6,845 nt of DNA from Candidatus Peregrinibacteria bacterium (lineage in GTDB: Bacteria; Patescibacteriota; Gracilibacteria; UBA1369; LOWO2-01-FULL-3): assembly GCA_003566255.1 (NCBI GenBank), contig PXEC01000139.1:1-6845 (forward strand), written 5' to 3'. The first letter of the stretch is position 1. Each line of letters begins with the position of its first letter. The position numbers and the translations under genes are program-made. Below the pieces are notes generated by a model, which worked only from the letters and a program-made list of their open reading frames with translations, was not told where the DNA came from and ran no database searches. Below are positions 5,398 to 6,845 of the stretch, in pieces.

Positions 5398-6845
5398 CGG
5401 TGGTGGTGGGTTGCTCGTTTGCCGGTGGAGATTCTGTTTCGGTTGAAGATTCTATTTCCGTTGTAGTTTCTGTCTCGGTCGGGGTTTGAGGAGTTTGCAT
5501 TCTCCACATGGAGGCGAAGGGATCTCTCATGTATAGTTCCGAATTTGTATAATCCGCTCCAAGTTCAAGTATTACGTCCGAGTCGTTTAAATACCCCATG
5601 TCCAAATATTCCTGAGGAATATCCGTGCTTTCATTTCCGGGGATGAGTGTTTGGAGGAAGTCCAAACTTTTGGGTCTTGTGTCTTCCCCTTGGTGAGAGC
5701 GATAATAATAAGTTGTTTCTTGAATGTCTTTTGTCAATGCGTTCCCGAACCTTGGAACTTCAAAACAAAATCTTCTCAATATCGTTCTTGTTTCTCCGGC
5801 TGAACCTGCTCTTGATGTCCCGTTTAAAACGTGAATTCTAATATTTTCGCCCAAGGCTTCATGATGTCTGAATATCAAGTCGGTATATTTGTGTAAAAAT
5901 TTTTCTCCTCCCGCGGGCAACAATACGAACATGCCGCTGTAAAGTCTTCTTTCCGGAGGATATAAAAATCCACCGCATCTTGTCGGATCGTCGTGCATCA
6001 GAAACTGATGAATATCTTCATGAGAATAATTCTCCGCCATCCCTCCCAGTGTTAAAATTTCTCTCACCGAGATATTTGTCTGAATATTATCCTGAAGAGA
6101 TTGTAGGATTTCGTTTATTTTTTCCCTGCTGAACAATATATTCGTCTTCAAAGCTTTTTCTTTTGCCGCGTATATAATTTCCTGTTGTCTCCTTGAGCGG
6201 TCGAAATCCGAGGTTGTTTGTCTGCTTCTGGCGTATTTTAGCGCTGTTTCTCCGTCCATTTGTTGAAGTCCGGCTCCTATGCTGAAAGGTTCATACAAAT
6301 ATGTTCCGTCTTTGGGGTAGTAAGGGTCGTATATGGAGTGTTTTACTATTATTTCTATTCCCCCCAGGATGTCTATTATTTCCACAAATCCGTTGAAGTT
6401 CATCGTTATCCAATAGTGGATTGGGATATTCAGCATATCTTCCAGGACCGATTTTGTGTGTTGTGCCGCTTGTTTTTTGTCCCCGTAATATCTTTGAGCA
6501 CTTGGATATATTTGATTTATTCTGGAGTTCCCGACTTTTGCGTCGGTTACGTATGTATCTCTTGGTATTGAGAGCATGCTTATCGAATTTTTTTCATGAT
6601 TCAGGCTTACGATTATTATGCTGTCGGTTAGATCTGCTCCTTCGTGTTCTTCCCCTCCTGAACCTAAAATCATAAAATTGCTGTTTCCGTTTTCGTCGAT
6701 TTCCAATTTTTCACCCGCCACTGTCAGGAAGATGGAAAAATCTATTGAACTAAATGCCTTTGCTATGCCGAAAAACAATAGAATTATTACCAGTAAAGAT
6801 CCTATTATTCCCGCGTTTATCCTAATTGAGATTTTCTTTTCCTTC
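5384..6845 (-). CDS. LytR-CpsA-Psr (LCP) family cell-wall polymer ligase with LytR C-terminal domain, 5' partial
   Basis: LCP proteins are membrane-anchored enzymes that transfer undecaprenyl-linked glycopolymers to peptidoglycan outside the cell. The frame stays open to the window edge, giving 486 visible residues. A TTG at 6778 is in frame but falls inside the membrane helix. The codons upstream of it encode KEKKISIRINAGIIGSLLVI, a basic N-terminus followed by a transmembrane segment, so the true start lies beyond 6845. The LCP domain (visible residues about 70-235) has TDSIIIVSLN, the IPRDTYV motif with its Arg and Asp, RINQIY, and ALKYARSR...DFDRSRRQQ with the conserved arginines that bind the lipid pyrophosphate. 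A LytR_C-like domain follows at about 334-433, from IHVLNGTSRAGSA to LELGADY. The last 35 residues are a Thr/Glu/Pro-rich, probably disordered tail. It is the first visible gene of the minus-strand block and overlaps the next by 14 bases. Confidence 0.95.
   Translation of the reverse strand, partial: KEKKISIRINAGIIGSLLVIILLFFGIAKAFSSIDFSIFLTVAGEKLEIDENGNSNFMILGSGGEEHEGADLTDSIIIVSLNHEKNSISMLSIPRDTYVTDAKVGNSRINQIYPSAQRYYGDKKQAAQHTKSVLEDMLNIPIHYWITMNFNGFVEIIDILGGIEIIVKHSIYDPYYPKDGTYLYEPFSIGAGLQQMDGETALKYARSRQTTSDFDRSRRQQEIIYAAKEKALKTNILFSREKINEILQSLQDNIQTNISVREILTLGGMAENYSHEDIHQFLMHDDPTRCGGFLYPPERRLYSGMFVLLPAGGEKFLHKYTDLIFRHHEALGENIRIHVLNGTSRAGSAGETRTILRRFCFEVPRFGNALTKDIQETTYYYRSHQGEDTRPKSLDFLQTLIPGNESTDIPQEYLDMGYLNDSDVILELGADYTNSELYMRDPFASMWRMQTPQTPTETETTTEIESSTETESPPANEQPTTTDEDQ
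5387..5494 (-). repeat. Low-complexity Thr/Glu/Ser/Pro-rich coding tract at the LCP C-terminus
   Basis: The last 36 codons of the LCP gene are built from imperfect repeats of Thr-Glu and Glu-Ser pairs (TETETTTEIESSTETES at about 5429-5479), followed by PPANEQPTTTDEDQ. The DNA shows matching short degenerate repeats. The segment should lie outside the membrane and is probably unstructured and negatively charged. Tracts like this change length easily by slippage. The start codon of the pseudouridine synthase gene lies at its end. Confidence 0.7.

Noticed and set aside
5033..5446. Plus-strand open frame of 137 codons
   Set aside because: It is antisense to the well-supported pseudouridine synthase gene and the LCP tail, and has no motif of its own.
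5384..6778. TTG at 6778 as the start of the LCP gene
   Set aside because: It falls in the middle of the transmembrane helix. The frame continues upstream to the window edge with the basic residues and hydrophobic segment expected of an LCP N-terminus.

Overview
The window looks like a chromosomal segment of an uncultivated bacterium, most likely a member of the Candidate Phyla Radiation (Patescibacteria). This placement is an inference. It rests on the compact layout with overlapping genes, the near absence of Shine-Dalgarno sequences, and a sigma factor paired with a FecR-type membrane protein whose C-terminal half contains DUF5667-like helices. The peptidoglycan genes also resemble those of that group. 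Conserved motifs read through cleanly in the standard bacterial code, and there is no sign that TGA is recoded.

The window holds two gene blocks that meet tail to tail. The plus-strand block (1-2755) has the C-terminal end of a class I sugar-bisphosphatase with sedoheptulose-bisphosphatase-like signatures. It is followed 9 bases later by an ECF-type sigma-70 factor, and then by a single-pass membrane protein with a FecR domain and a very acidic C-terminal half. The last two look like a sigma factor and its membrane-bound regulator.

The minus-strand block is read from 6845 down to 2747. It encodes a LytR-CpsA-Psr cell-wall ligase (5' end outside the window), an RsuA/RluB-type rRNA pseudouridine synthase, an S11 D-Ala-D-Ala carboxypeptidase and MraY. 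Adjacent genes overlap by 14 and 11 bases or are 13 bases apart, so they are probably one transcript with translational coupling. Three of the four act on peptidoglycan or on attaching polymers to it: MraY makes lipid I, the S11 enzyme trims stem peptides, and the LCP protein attaches anionic or capsular polymers.

The two blocks overlap by 9 bases at 2747-2755, and a 10-bp inverted repeat brackets that junction. There is almost no non-coding DNA: the longest gap is the 32 bases at 876-907. No RNA gene, mobile element, CRISPR array or clear promoter was seen. The most unusual non-gene signal is a perfect GC-rich 13-bp inverted repeat lying exactly over the catalytic KTG motif of the carboxypeptidase gene.
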